DNA of 64,000 nucleotides from Eledone cirrhosa (lineage: Eukaryota; Mollusca; Cephalopoda; Octopoda; Eledonidae): the NCBI GenBank assembly GCA_964016885.1, contig OZ024743.1, positions 126,516,419 through 126,580,418 of the forward strand, in the 5' to 3' direction. Below are positions 55,601-64,000 of the stretch, piece after piece; positions within the stretch are counted from its first letter, which is position 1; each line of letters opens with the position of its first letter. The notes under the pieces were generated by a model, which saw only the letters and a list, made by a program, of their open reading frames with translations, searched no databases and had not been told where the DNA came from. A program made the translations under genes and the position numbers.

Positions 55601-56758
55601 CCTAATGTGTCAACCCTTTTATAGACTGTACTGGATGTATTTTATGTTAGCACTAGCACAGTTGTCATGACTTCTCTACCATTTTTAGGCATAGTTATAC
55701 AGCTACTTGCCCTTCTTAATGCCAGCCTCTTTACAGAGTGTTCTGAGTACATTTTATTGTACTGCAGCACATGAATGGTTACAAAGTCATTGACTTGACT
55801 AATTAAAGAGTAATTTTCATCTATTTCTGGCATGGCTTTTATGGCTAGATGCCCTTCCTAACTCCGTATCACTTTACAGTATGTATTGGGTGCATATTAT
55901 TATGGTTGTAACTCATCATTTTTATTTAACCCTCTAAATAATGTCTTTTTAGGAGGTCCTGGCAGAGCATCAATGCCGGTGACTGGAAACACTGCTGTCT
56001 ACCGAGCATCTCTTTGGACTAACATGGAGAAATTGATGGACAATATTTATGCTGCTTGTGCTCAGGTTAGTTATATTCTTTACGATTTTGCTACTATTAT
56101 AATATATAAGAGGGAAAGTGGATGCTTTTATTTTGTCATATATATGTCTAACCCATTGTAGCGGGGAAAAACGGATGTTAAACAGCAATGATATCATCAT
56201 CATTGTTTTATCTCTATTGTTTCATGCTTGCATGGGTTTGACAAGACTTTTTTTTTTCTGAGGTAGTATTCTATGGCCAGATGCCTTTTCTGACACCAAC
56301 TCATAGTTTATCTTATTTTATTGAACCATAGAGTTGAGGAGTGTGTTGCTTTTGTGAGACATAAGCACACAGCAGTGCTTATCACGTCTCCGACACAACT
56401 GGAGGGCTCTCCAAACCTTTTGTTTGGCTGGGTGTCCTTCCTATCACCAACCACTTTACAACAAGGAATGATTTCTACAGTGGGATGCCCTTCCTGTTAC
56501 CAACCACCCTTATGGGGTGTATCAGGTGCATTTTTGTGGCACCATCACTAGAGAGGTTGTTGGTCATAGTCTCAACTGAAGAACACCTCTTGGCTCTGGG
56601 GAGGAAGATAGGTATGAAGTTATAGGTGTATGTGGTGATTTGGCAGACTGAACTACCAAAATGGTATATTTTACTCATTCATAATTTGAGGATAAACAAT
56701 ATTTTTCGTATAGTGTATATTAAAAAAAAAAAGATTTCAATCCCCTCCACAACCACTG

Positions 56759-56790
<32 letters not shown>

Positions 56791-59700
56791 CTGTAACCAT
56801 CCCCTTTCCACAGCGTGACTGACAATTTACCCTTTATGTAATCTATTATGAGCACTTTAATATAATGGATTATTATCATCTCACTGTTATTTTCATATCA
56901 TTATTATCATCATCTTCACTCTTCTCATCATCATCTTATGGATTATGTTTTCAATGTTTTTTTCTTATTAGATACAGCACTTACAGAAAGTGTTGACTAA
57001 GAAACGTGACCCTGTCACTCACATATGTTTCATTGAGGAACTTTCAAAGGTTTGTGTAGTTTTGTTTCATTTTATGTTTTCATTTCTTTAGTTAATTCAT
57101 TGAGCTGGCAAATTGGTGGAGTCATTAGAGCATCAGATTAACCCTTTAGCATTTAAAATGGGTGCATTTGGGCAGCATCCTCTCACCTCTTTCTGTTCAA
57201 ACCGACTTTAACTGGCTGCTCATACTTGTGTTAAGGTATTGTGCTCAAAATAAATAACATCAAAATCTCATAGATTCCATATCACATGAAATAATTATGT
57301 GAGGTAAAGCCTTTACCATGGAAATATAATAGTATATATAGAATAATGTAAATGCTAAAGGGTTAAATGCATTTCAGTATTTGTTCTGGTTTTCTGTGCT
57401 CTGAGTTTAAATCCCACTGAGGTTAATTTTGCCTTTCCTCTCTCTGAAGTTGATAGAATCAAATACCAATCTATTGGTAGAATTCTTAGGGGACTTGACG
57501 AGATGCCTTGCATCATTTGTTCCAGCCCTTTGCATTCTGATTTCAAATTCTGCTGTGGCCTAGTTGGGTGCTAGACTTAATCTGTCTCAGGAATGCATGT
57601 GGTGTGTATGTATGTGTGTTGGGGGTAGGGTTCCTGGCTACATGTACTGACTGTTGATGAGTAGTGTTGCTCTTGCATCATTGGAAACACCAGACACATG
57701 CTATTCTAGAATTGTTTATAACATAAATAAATAAAATATAAGAAAGAAGAGAAATTCTGACACTGTATTTTGTAGAATGATAATGTATGTGCTTATGTTT
57801 TACATTGGGTTGTGTACATACATATTTCCATGTCATCACCATTTCACGATTGTTTTCCCTGCTGGCAAGGGTTGGATGAGTTGACACAGATCAAATCAGT
57901 ACTTAGTTGCAGCTACTGACTTCTCAGACAGGCTGGGGTCCTCATTTCAACCATGTTCCTGTACTCTACAGAGTGCATCAGGTGCATTTTGTTGTGGCAG
58001 CAGCTGTAGAGAGATTGTCGTGTCTTGGACACAATTGAAGAGCCCTCCTAGTTACATTTTGTAAACATGATTGTATTTTAGCTAGCTTCTTTTTACATTA
58101 TCCCTATCTATGTAATTGTCTTAATTAATTAACTTATTTATTATCTATCAGGCATCAGATGAACCCATCAACATAATGCAGGATTTCTGGGAGAGTGTCA
58201 CAAGTATTTTAACTGATGAATTTAAGACAGCAGCGCGAGGTATAGTAGTACTTCATTATTTTACATCGTAGAGGGTCGGACGCCATGCTTTGACGTATAG
58301 AGTTACGGCCCTTGCCATTCTGAGTTCAAATCCCGCCAAGGTTAACTTTGCCTTTCATCCTTACGGGGTCGATAAAATAAAGTACCAGTAATGCACTGGG
58401 TAATTGCTGGCCTTGTGCCTAACGTAGAAACAATTATTTTATATCTACTTAAGGCAGTATCAGTAGAGTGTCAGACACCATGCTTTGCAGCATAGAGTTA
58501 TGACCCTTTACGTTCTGAGTTCAAATGCTGCCGAGGTTAGCTTTGCCTTTCATCCTTACAGGTCAATAAAATAAAGCACCAGTAATGCACTGGGGAAATT
58601 GCTGGCCTTGATCCAAAAGTAGAAACAATTATTTTACATCTACTTTTCCATGCTGACATGGATTGGATGTATTATTATAGAGTAAGTCAGTATTTAATTA
58701 GAGCTATTGTCCTTCTAGAGGGGTCAGTAGACCACATTTCATTCAATACTTCAATTATTTTACAGAGTGTACCAGGTGCATTTTATTGTGACACCAGCAC
58801 TAGGAAAGTTTCCATGTCCTTGATGTGACTGTAGAGTCCACTCCTTTTTTGGCATAGTTGCTACAGCTGGATGTCCTACCTAACTTCAACTACATTACCA
58901 AGTGTACTGGGTGCATTTTATGGTACCTGCACTACAGAGGTTATTATATCCTTGATGTGACTGAGCTTTCCTCTCTACCCTTCTTTGGCATGGTTTCAAC
59001 AGCTAGATGCTCTTTCTAATTAAAATCACTTTATAGAGTGTATTGGATGTACACCAGCACTAGAAAAATTGCCATGTCCCTGATATGGTTGAAGTGTTGT
59101 TACCAGAAATTAGCAATCCTATGTTTAAGAAAAAATCATTGTATATATTTGTGTGTATTGATGTATGTATATATTGATGTGTGTGTCAATTAATGTATGT
59201 GTATTCATGTACATATGTTTATATTTATTTTATTAATTTGTTTGTTTTTTCCTCATTCTACATCTCAAGATACATCTTTCCTGAAGCAAGCATTTGAAGG
59301 GGAATACCCAAAACTGCTACGTTTATACAATGATTTATGGAAAAGGCTTCATCAATTTAATGTGACATCCAACACAGCTACAACTGTAATCCATACAGAC
59401 TTTTCTGCTATAGAATCTGCTGATGAGGATTTCTTTAGTAAAAAAGCAGCCACCAAGACTGGCTATGAGTAAGTGATGAACAGTTTCATATTTTAAAGCA
59501 CTAAAATATCTTCATTATCATCATTGTTTTTATGTCTCCTTTTCCATGCTGACATGGTTTAGATGAGATTTTTGTGTAAGCTATTATACTAGTCTATCAT
59601 ACACATTACCTAAATATTATAATTGTTGTTGTAATATGCATAGTATACCCTGCACCCATTTCATATCAATGAAAAGCAAAGCATATATGGCTTTTTTGTT

Positions 59701-62700
59701 TTTTGAACTTTTCTTGTTGATTCTTAATGCTTGGCTTCTGTCAGAACTTGTTTATTTATTTAACTATTTATTTATATATATTTTTATATTTGTTAGCTCT
59801 GAGATGGCACTGAGAAATACATTAGCTTCATTTGAAACTGCATACCTGTCACGTTCACTTTCCCGCCTTTTTGATCCAATTAATTTGGTGTTTACAAGTG
59901 GGTCATTAAACCCACCAACAAGGGAAGAAGTTGACAGTATTGTTAAAACTATAGCCAGGTAAGGGTTGTAAAAATCTCATCTTTGTAAAATAGTGTGTTT
60001 TTAGAGAGCTAAGTAGGACATTAAATATTAAAAATAACAATAACAAAATTTTTATAAGGTGCTTAATTAGTCCTTTCCTTAATGTTTCGGGATAAAATCC
60101 TTTCATCAAAAGGAGAGTTGGGGAGGGATTTTATCCTAAAATATTAAAGACTAATTCAACACCGCCAAGGTAACATACCAACAATTTTGTTATTGTTATT
60201 TTTAACACTTAATGTCTTATTTGCATTGCTTACCCCTCTAAAAAAAAACCACTATTTTCTACACTGTCAACAACACCCTTTAATTTTTTATGTTCAGCTT
60301 TTTACTTTTATTTTCATCAACATCATCATTATTATCATCATCATCATCATCAGCATCAACATCAACATCATTTAGCGTCCATTCTCTCCGCTAGCAAAGG
60401 TTGAACAGGATTTCACAGACCAAGTCAGTACTTAATCAAAGCTATTGACTTCAGACAAGATGGGCATTGCATATCACTTACATATGTTCTTGCTCTGTAT
60501 AGAGTGTGCCAGGGACACTCCATTGTGGCATTTACACCAGAGAGACTGTCATGTCTTTGGCTCAACTGAAGTGTATTCTCAACCCTTTATTTGGCAAGTT
60601 GTCTGTAATTGAATGCCTTTCCTATCACCAACCACTTTACAGAATGTACTGGATACATGTTATCATGTCACCAACACTAGAGAGGTTGTTGTGTCCTTGA
60701 GCCAACTGAAGAATCCTCTGGACCCTTTTTTGTTCATTTTAACTGTGTTACTGTTATTTCATGATAGTATGGCTGGAATGGTAATCCTGTACATTTGTAC
60801 ATTATAAAACAGGGGTTCTTAAATGTATTTTGTCATGGAAAATTTTGGTGTTTAATTATTTTAATTTTTTATATTGCAGTGAACTAAGTGTGGCCAGTGT
60901 TGACTCCAAGCTCAGTGTTACTGTAGCCAGAAATGTTACAAAAACTGTCAAGCTATTCTGTGTTAAAAGTGAACAATTGGTGAGATTTATTGTTGTTCTG
61001 TACTTAACTGCTGTGTGGAGGTCAGGCAACACTGACTGTGCCTGTTCTTGGACCTAAAATGTTTGTGACCATATTTCTAATGAAGTACACTGTCCACGTG
61101 TTTTAGTTAATTTTGAAAAGGTTGAACATTTTGAAAAAATTTAAATAACTTCCTTTATAATTACTATTCTGTTATTTGGAACACAACTCAACAAAATGGT
61201 TTTCCATAAAATTTATGTTGTAATGTTTTAATTTAAATATGAATCTTTAAAACAGCTTGGTTTGTCATAGAATGGTAACCACCTGGCTCTGTGGTGGACT
61301 TAAATATTTGGCAGGCCCTGAAGTTTGAACTGTTATGGGAATCCCTTTGCAAGCATCGAAAAAAGAACACTTATTTACTTCTGGGGCTCCACCGACATTA
61401 GGGGTCCAAAAGTTTAAACTTCATTATTTTTATAGTAGATCCACCACTGACTTTGTCATTGGGTTACTTTAACCCTTTTGTTACTATATTTCTTAAGAAA
61501 TACACTGTATTTGAATTAATCAGTGAATAATATTCTGGGAAATGCTAAACTTATTAATTATTTCATTCATAAGCTGGTATTTTTAACATAACTTATGAAA
61601 AGATTCTTATATCAAATTGTTAGAATGTTTTAAGATAAATGGTTTTGTATCATAAAACCTGAGGCAGTTTCAGGCAGTTTGGTATCAAAAAAATTAACTT
61701 AGTTGTTGCACGTATTCGGGCCAGATTTCTCATCTGAGTATAATTCCCTCTTCATCAGTCACAGAGGCTGTGAAAAGGCACTGTTCTTCCTCTTCTGACT
61801 AAGCCATTAACTCTTTCTTTGCCGTATTTCTAATGAAAGACACTACTTAATATTTTCAAATCAATTTGAGATAATAAAAAATTAGCTTGGATTTTATAAT
61901 TTAACAAACTTTTTCATTATTAAGTTGGTGTTGGGAGCATGGGGTAACAAAGTTTTTTCCTCTTCTTTTTTGCCTACTTATTCTTGGGAGGGTCATGAGG
62001 CAAAGTCCTCAAGTGCGCCTTCCAGTGGGTCCTGTCAGAATCAACCATCTCCAATTGATCCGGCTGGATCCTCAAGTAAGACTAGCCGAGCTCATGGATG
62101 TTATTCAACCATCTTGCTCAGGGTCTACCCCTGGGTCTCCTGCCAGTTGGTTTTGCCCCTAAAATGTGTCATTGATTTGTTTTTTCTGAGACATTCTGAC
62201 CACATTTTAGGAGGGGTAGTTAAGCTGGTTTGGTATAAAAAAGTAAAAAAAAAAAATAAAAACGTTAGTCATACATTTATTTCACATCTGTTAATTTCCA
62301 TGTTAGCATTTTGCATATGATTTAAAACTCATTTGTTAGCTACCTCAGATGTGGCCAGGTAAGATTTGATTTCTTTGAATTTATAAGCAATGGTTGGCAA
62401 ACAAATGCAAAAGTTGGTCTCAGTGAAGTGTACTAGTAAATCTACTATGAAACTAAGGAAGTTTAAGATTCAGGAACCAGAATCCCCAAAATAACTTCAA
62501 AAGCAACTTGCCCTACTGTTTCAGGTTGTGAATGGGTCTCCTTATCAATTCAAGGTTCAGTATTCCCAAAATTTAGATACACCACTGGTAAAGTAATTAA
62601 CTTTACAGCCATCCAACAGTGGATAAGTGCCCTGATTCTGTCCATTATTTTGTTTATAGTTAAAGTCTTTCCCAAGCAGGCCAGAGCTTATCATGATTTG

Positions 62701-63564
62701 AGGCATGAAGTGATTAAGAGTACAAGATTCTCCTCTGGATAGATTGGAACATTGTAAAATGAGGTGTCTTGTTCAGTTCAGGTATTGAATCCACAACCTT
62801 ATGATCTCAAGCTCAAAATGATAAACAAACACTAGCCTGTGCACCATCACTAAGTTTTCAATATGATCATGTAGTTTTGTGCATAAGTGCAGCTGATATA
62901 TTTAAATTAATCAGCCAGCATTGATTACATGTATTTACAAGTTCAGATATTTTTACAAATATTTAAAACTGGGTAGGCTTAATTTCAGTTGGTTGACATA
63001 ATCCTGGGTGGTTTACTTAAACTTCGCTGGTTTACTTAATTTTTGGTGGCAGACTTAGTCTTGGGTGGTGGATTTAGTTTTAGGTGATAGACCTTAATTT
63101 AAAGGAATAGACTTCATCTTGAGTGGTAGGTTGCATTCTAAGTTCAAATTTTGCTGTGACTTACTTGAGTGGTAGACATAATCAGTTTCCTGGTTTAACA
63201 TAACCACTTGTTGCAAGCATTTAACCAAGGTCACTGGCTTGAGGCTATATTCCTCTTTTCCCATCACCAGTCTCAGAGGCCCTGAAAAAAGTCATGGGCT
63301 CTGTCCTTTCACCCAACCCACTAAACAGTAAAAACAAACATTTTTCAGTTAGGATTGAACTTATGACTCTATTTCTAGTACATGAAATTTTATGCAATAA
63401 AAAAAATTTAAATTATCTGATTTTAATCAATTTTTAATATTTCATTTTTATAGTTGACCACCGATGGTGAGGCCAGCCAAGTTATACGTCCAGCCACTCC
63501 AGGACAGATACGTAATGCTGCCATTGTTAACACTCTTTACCAATTCCATGTAGCTGTTTCAAAA
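43569..63564 (+). CDS. COG5: COG5, conserved oligomeric Golgi complex subunit 5 (first 15 coding exons, 3' partial)
   Basis: Coding exons: 43569-43605, 47280-47419, 48539-48596, 49362-49416, 51174-51243, 52354-52474, 53340-53470, 55235-55400, 55953-56065, 56972-57049, 58152-58239, 59270-59468, 59797-59958, 60880-60979, 63454-63564. All introns are GT-AG and phases agree throughout; 543 codons are visible. Vertebrate COG5 has about 840 residues, so roughly the last third lies beyond the window. Family-wide blocks appear in order: [118 protein letters not shown] and [18 protein letters not shown]5 belongs to lobe B of the COG tether, pairs with COG7, and works in retrograde transport within the Golgi. 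Start: ATGG with [12 protein letters not shown], preceded by a stop-containing 5' sequence. No disruption is seen. Confidence 0.97.
44660..44840 (-). repeat. LINE-tail fragment in COG5 intron 1
   Basis: TACAGCTGGATACCCCTCCT and AGAGTGTATTGGGTGCATTT match the reverse of the LINE/SINE tail. It belongs to the intronic tail set listed at 53615-60740. Confidence 0.6.
46293..47075 (-). pseudogene. LINE endonuclease fragment antisense in COG5 intron 1
   Basis: The minus strand encodes the C-terminal half of an apurinic-type endonuclease (EEP fold): [17 protein letters not shown] (about 46850-46800, the GDFN motif), [20 protein letters not shown], then [20 protein letters not shown] and [13 protein letters not shown], where the terminal catalytic His of the S/T-D-H motif is seen. 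A frameshift lies near 46800. Upstream pieces include ILTNPK and WTGSH with stops. It continues into a linker but no reverse transcriptase follows, so it is a fragment. A plus-oriented tail (GATGATGATGATGATG) abuts it at 47127. Confidence 0.8.
47280..47419 (+). CDS. COG5: COG5 exon 2
   Basis: Encodes (E)[19 protein letters not shown] to LLDKEIHNQ. Acceptor CTTTAG, donor CAG|GTCAG. Confidence 0.95.
48313..48498 (+). mobile_element. SINE in COG5 intron 2
   Basis: GGCGGTGAATTGGCAGTATC, GAGTTCAAATCCCGCC, GTAGAAACAATTATTTAT. The words TATTTATGCAT occur on both sides, though with a short gap on the left. Confidence 0.9.
48539..48596 (+). CDS. COG5: COG5 exon 3
   Basis: Encodes [19 protein letters not shown] plus one base. 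A common SINE lies only about 40 bp upstream (48313-48500), close to the acceptor. Confidence 0.96.
49362..49416 (+). CDS. COG5: COG5 exon 4
   Basis: Encodes (G)[17 protein letters not shown] plus two bases. Acceptor TTTCCCAG, donor CG|GTTAGT. Confidence 0.95.
50212..50365 (+). mobile_element. Old SINE in COG5 intron 4
   Basis: GGCAGCGAATTGGCAGAGCT, TACTCAAATCTTACTGAGG and TTTGAGGTTGATAAAAACAG show a diverged copy lacking the GTAGAAACAATT tail. Confidence 0.65.
50579..50773. mobile_element. piggyBac-type MITE, 195 bp
   Basis: Begins CCCTTTAGCATTTA and ends TAAATGCTAAAGGG, 14-bp inverted repeats, with TTAA on both sides (50575-50578, 50774-50777). No coding capacity. A second copy, in the opposite orientation, is at 57142-57362. 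Confidence 0.85.
51174..51243 (+). CDS. COG5: COG5 exon 5
   Basis: Encodes (R)[19 protein letters not shown] and RRLQ. Acceptor TACATAG, donor CAG|GTCAGG. Confidence 0.95.
51341..51921. repeat. 45-bp minisatellite in COG5 intron 5
   Basis: About 13 units of TGTTACATCTGGTGCAATAT... (45 bp, with some 42 and 39-bp units). Because 45 is a multiple of three and the units lack stops, open frames appear on both strands (15-residue units such as [15 protein letters not shown]). It lies wholly in an intron. Confidence 0.95.
51936..52150 (+). mobile_element. AT-rich interspersed repeat (TTAACCCTTT family)
   Basis: TTAACCCTTTCATTACCTAA TTTCTAATGAAAGACACTG to AGACGGTTTGGTATCA. Matches 61468-61690 and 61803-62240. 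Confidence 0.65.
52354..52474 (+). CDS. COG5: COG5 exon 6
   Basis: Encodes [20 protein letters not shown] to AAQSLNEL plus one base. Very strongly conserved with other animals. Confidence 0.97.
52870..53057 (+). mobile_element. SINE inserted in a LINE tail, COG5 intron 6
   Basis: GTGGATTGGCAGTATCGGTG to GTAGAAACAATTATTTA. Both sides show ATTATTTA, and joining them restores the common tail CATCATTATTTAATGTCTAT, so the SINE landed inside an older LINE-tail fragment. Confidence 0.9.
53340..53470 (+). CDS. COG5: COG5 exon 7
   Basis: Encodes (D)[19 protein letters not shown] to MLEQGMETQ. Donor CAG|GTGAGA. Confidence 0.97.
53996..54125 (+). mobile_element. tRNA-derived SINE head, family of 3745
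   Basis: GGTGCATGGCTTAGTGGTTA AGG (A box) and GGTTCAATTCAGGGC (B box), followed by CCTTAAGCAAGACACT. It matches the SINE at 3745-4100 but lacks the long tail. Confidence 0.75.
55235..55400 (+). CDS. COG5: COG5 exon 8
   Basis: Encodes [20 protein letters not shown] to QQQVPTQGQ plus one base. The Gln-rich end is the least conserved part. Confidence 0.96.
55953..56065 (+). CDS. COG5: COG5 exon 9
   Basis: Encodes (G)[19 protein letters not shown] to [10 protein letters not shown]. Donor CAG|GTTAG. Confidence 0.97.
56972..57049 (+). CDS. COG5: COG5 exon 10
   Basis: Encodes [20 protein letters not shown] to ELSK, phase 0 at both ends. Confidence 0.97.
57103..57600 (+). mobile_element. Old SINE interrupted by a MITE
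   Basis: GAGCTGGCAAATTGGTGGAG TCATTAGAGC is the head; the body continues after the MITE with GTGCTCTGAGTTTAAATCCC ACTGAGG and GAAGTTGATAGAATCAAATA. Confidence 0.7.
57142..57362. mobile_element. piggyBac-type MITE, 221 bp, nested in a SINE
   Basis: CCCTTTAGCATTTA start and TAAATGCTAAAGGG end with TTAA at 57138-57141 and 57363-57366. Removing it and one TTAA rejoins the SINE cleanly (CATCAGATTAAATGCATTTC). Confidence 0.88.
58152..58239 (+). CDS. COG5: COG5 exon 11
   Basis: Encodes [20 protein letters not shown] to KTAAR plus one base. A truncated SINE begins only about 25 bp after its donor. Confidence 0.96.
58267..58437 (+). mobile_element. SINE, 5'-truncated, first of a tandem pair
   Basis: Starts at TAGAGGGTCGGACGCC and ends GTAGAAACAATTATTTTATA. 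The left flank ATTATTTTACATC recurs after the second copy. Confidence 0.88.
58453..58635 (+). mobile_element. SINE, second of a tandem pair
   Basis: Starts GGCAGTATCAGTAGAGTGTC and ends GTAGAAACAATTATTTTACA. Both copies sit inside one LINE-tail fragment (TTATTTTACATCTACTTTTC). Confidence 0.88.
59270..59468 (+). CDS. COG5: COG5 exon 12
   Basis: Encodes (D)[19 protein letters not shown] to TKTGY plus two bases. Contains the most conserved COG5 block. Confidence 0.97.
59797..59958 (+). CDS. COG5: COG5 exon 13
   Basis: Encodes (D)[19 protein letters not shown] to VDSIVKTIA plus two bases. Acceptor TGTTAG, donor CCAG|GTAAGG. Confidence 0.97.
60880..60979 (+). CDS. COG5: COG5 exon 14
   Basis: Encodes (S)[19 protein letters not shown] to VKSEQL. 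Acceptor TTGCAG, donor TTG|GTGAGA. Confidence 0.97.
61468..61690 (+). mobile_element. AT-rich interspersed repeat (TTAACCCTTT family)
   Basis: TTTAACCCTTTTGTTACTAT to GGCAGTTTGGTATCA, in COG5 intron 14. A partial relative precedes it at about 61060-61275. Confidence 0.65.
61803..62240 (+). mobile_element. AT-rich interspersed repeat with inserted segment
   Basis: CCATTAACTCTTTCTTTGCC GTATTTCTAATGAAAGACAC opens it and GTTAAGCTGGTTTGGTATAA closes it. Between lies about 250 bp of other sequence (GGTCATGAGGCAAAGTCCTC ...), likely a later insertion. Confidence 0.45.
62241..63453. other. COG5 intron 14 remainder; degenerate repeats
   Basis: SINE-like remnants occur near 62760-62850 and repeats of GGTGGTAGACTT/GGTGGTAGATTTAG-like words at 63005-63130. 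No exon was found between 60980 and 63453. Confidence 0.5.
63454..63564 (+). CDS. COG5: COG5 exon 15
   Basis: Encodes [20 protein letters not shown] to YQFHVAVSK, phase 0 at both ends. Later exons are outside the window. Confidence 0.96.
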
Positions 63565-64000
63565 GTAAGCTTAACATTGTTGTTTCTTTCTCAAAGAATT
63601 GTTTAGATTTCTCCTTTTTGCTTTAAAGCAGGCATTGTTATGTGGTTAAAAAGTCTGGTTCACAATTTTATCGTTTTGGGTTCTATCTCATTGTGTGGCA
63701 CCTTGGGCATGTATTTTCTATTATAGGCCCGAGATGACCAATGCCTTGCAAGTGAATATATGGAAACTGTATGATGTCACACAAAATTCTATGTGTTTTG
63801 TAGCTTAATTGCTATAAATTAATATTTTGTCTCTCTCTTACTCCACTGGACAGCTGATGACCATGGAGTTCTGTGTCCTTCGTTTGTATTTTTATTTTAT
63901 TTTAAATAATTTTTTAAGGTTTCCCCTTAAAAAAATTGTTTTTCCGTTTTATTTTGTTTCCTTTCATTGTCTTGTCCTCTCTTTGTTAATTTTCTTAAGT
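63565..64000 (+). other. COG5 intron 15, partial
   Basis: Follows donor AAA|GTAAGC. Contains an old second-family SINE at 63630-63780 (AGTCTGGTTCACAATTTTAT, GTGTGGCACCTTGGGCATGT). No further exon before the window ends. Confidence 0.6.

Larger units (their letters stand above)
53560..60740 (-). repeat. Cluster of LINE-tail fragments in COG5 introns 7-13
   Basis: Related blocks at about 53610-53930, 54840-55150, 55490-55900, 56190-56560, 57830-58050, 58640-59100 and 60340-60720. Each contains words such as TTCTACAGCTGGATGCCCTT, CCAACCACTTTACAGAGTGT, ACTGGGTGCATTTTATTGTG, ACACCAGCACTAGAGAGG and TTGTCATGTCCTTGACACAA. In several blocks the unit is repeated two or three times at about 110-150 bp. 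They are the reverse complement of the tail at 1140-1436 with extra units. Confidence 0.7.

Overview
This is a eukaryotic nuclear window from a mollusc, most likely a coleoid cephalopod and probably an octopus. The reasons are: spliced genes with GT-AG introns of 0.3 to 5 kb; very abundant TA, CA and CATA microsatellites; many tRNA-derived SINEs ending in a GTAGAAACAATTATT-type tail; and LINE tails ending in GATGATGATG runs. I know these repeat styles from cephalopod genomes; I could not run a database search. There are no bacterial genes, operons or CRISPR arrays.

Two host protein genes and one tRNA gene are supported. On the minus strand, 16947-23217 is a LACC1/FAMIN-type multicopper-oxidase-fold purine nucleoside enzyme gene with two coding exons joined by a 5 kb intron (409 residues, complete). 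On the plus strand, 43569-63564 holds the first 15 coding exons of COG5, a subunit of the conserved oligomeric Golgi tethering complex. All exon phases agree, 543 codons are visible, and the 3' part lies beyond the window. A tRNA-Arg(ACG) gene lies at 40256-40328, upstream of COG5.

The rest is dominated by mobile elements. 1-1436: 3' half of a LINE with a PHD-like zinc finger in its reverse transcriptase. 1528-3100: a complete but dead Tc1-like transposon with IR/DR ends. 3745-4100: a tRNA-derived SINE sharing its tail with the first LINE. 4250-9850: microsatellites, LINE and SINE fragments. 10124-12457: a decayed hAT transposase. 13122-14045: 3' end of an L1/Tx1-type LINE. 18996-21025: a second LINE relic inside the LACC1 intron. 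26026-28115: Helitron-like elements in inverted orientation. 31866-34755: a short LTR retrotransposon with both LTRs and a 5-bp target duplication, but no integrase. 35460-35697: a solo LTR of the same family sitting in an inverted-repeat element. 38348-38896: a MITE with perfect 22-bp terminal inverted repeats. COG5 introns carry an antisense LINE endonuclease fragment, SINEs, piggyBac-type MITEs with TTAA duplications and a 45-bp minisatellite that is open in several frames.

I found no clear new multi-gene system. The most interesting signals concern mobile-element biology: LINE/SINE tail sharing, LTR length variation that fits exact 16-bp repeat units, repeated SINE insertion at the same sites, and several unnamed MITE families.
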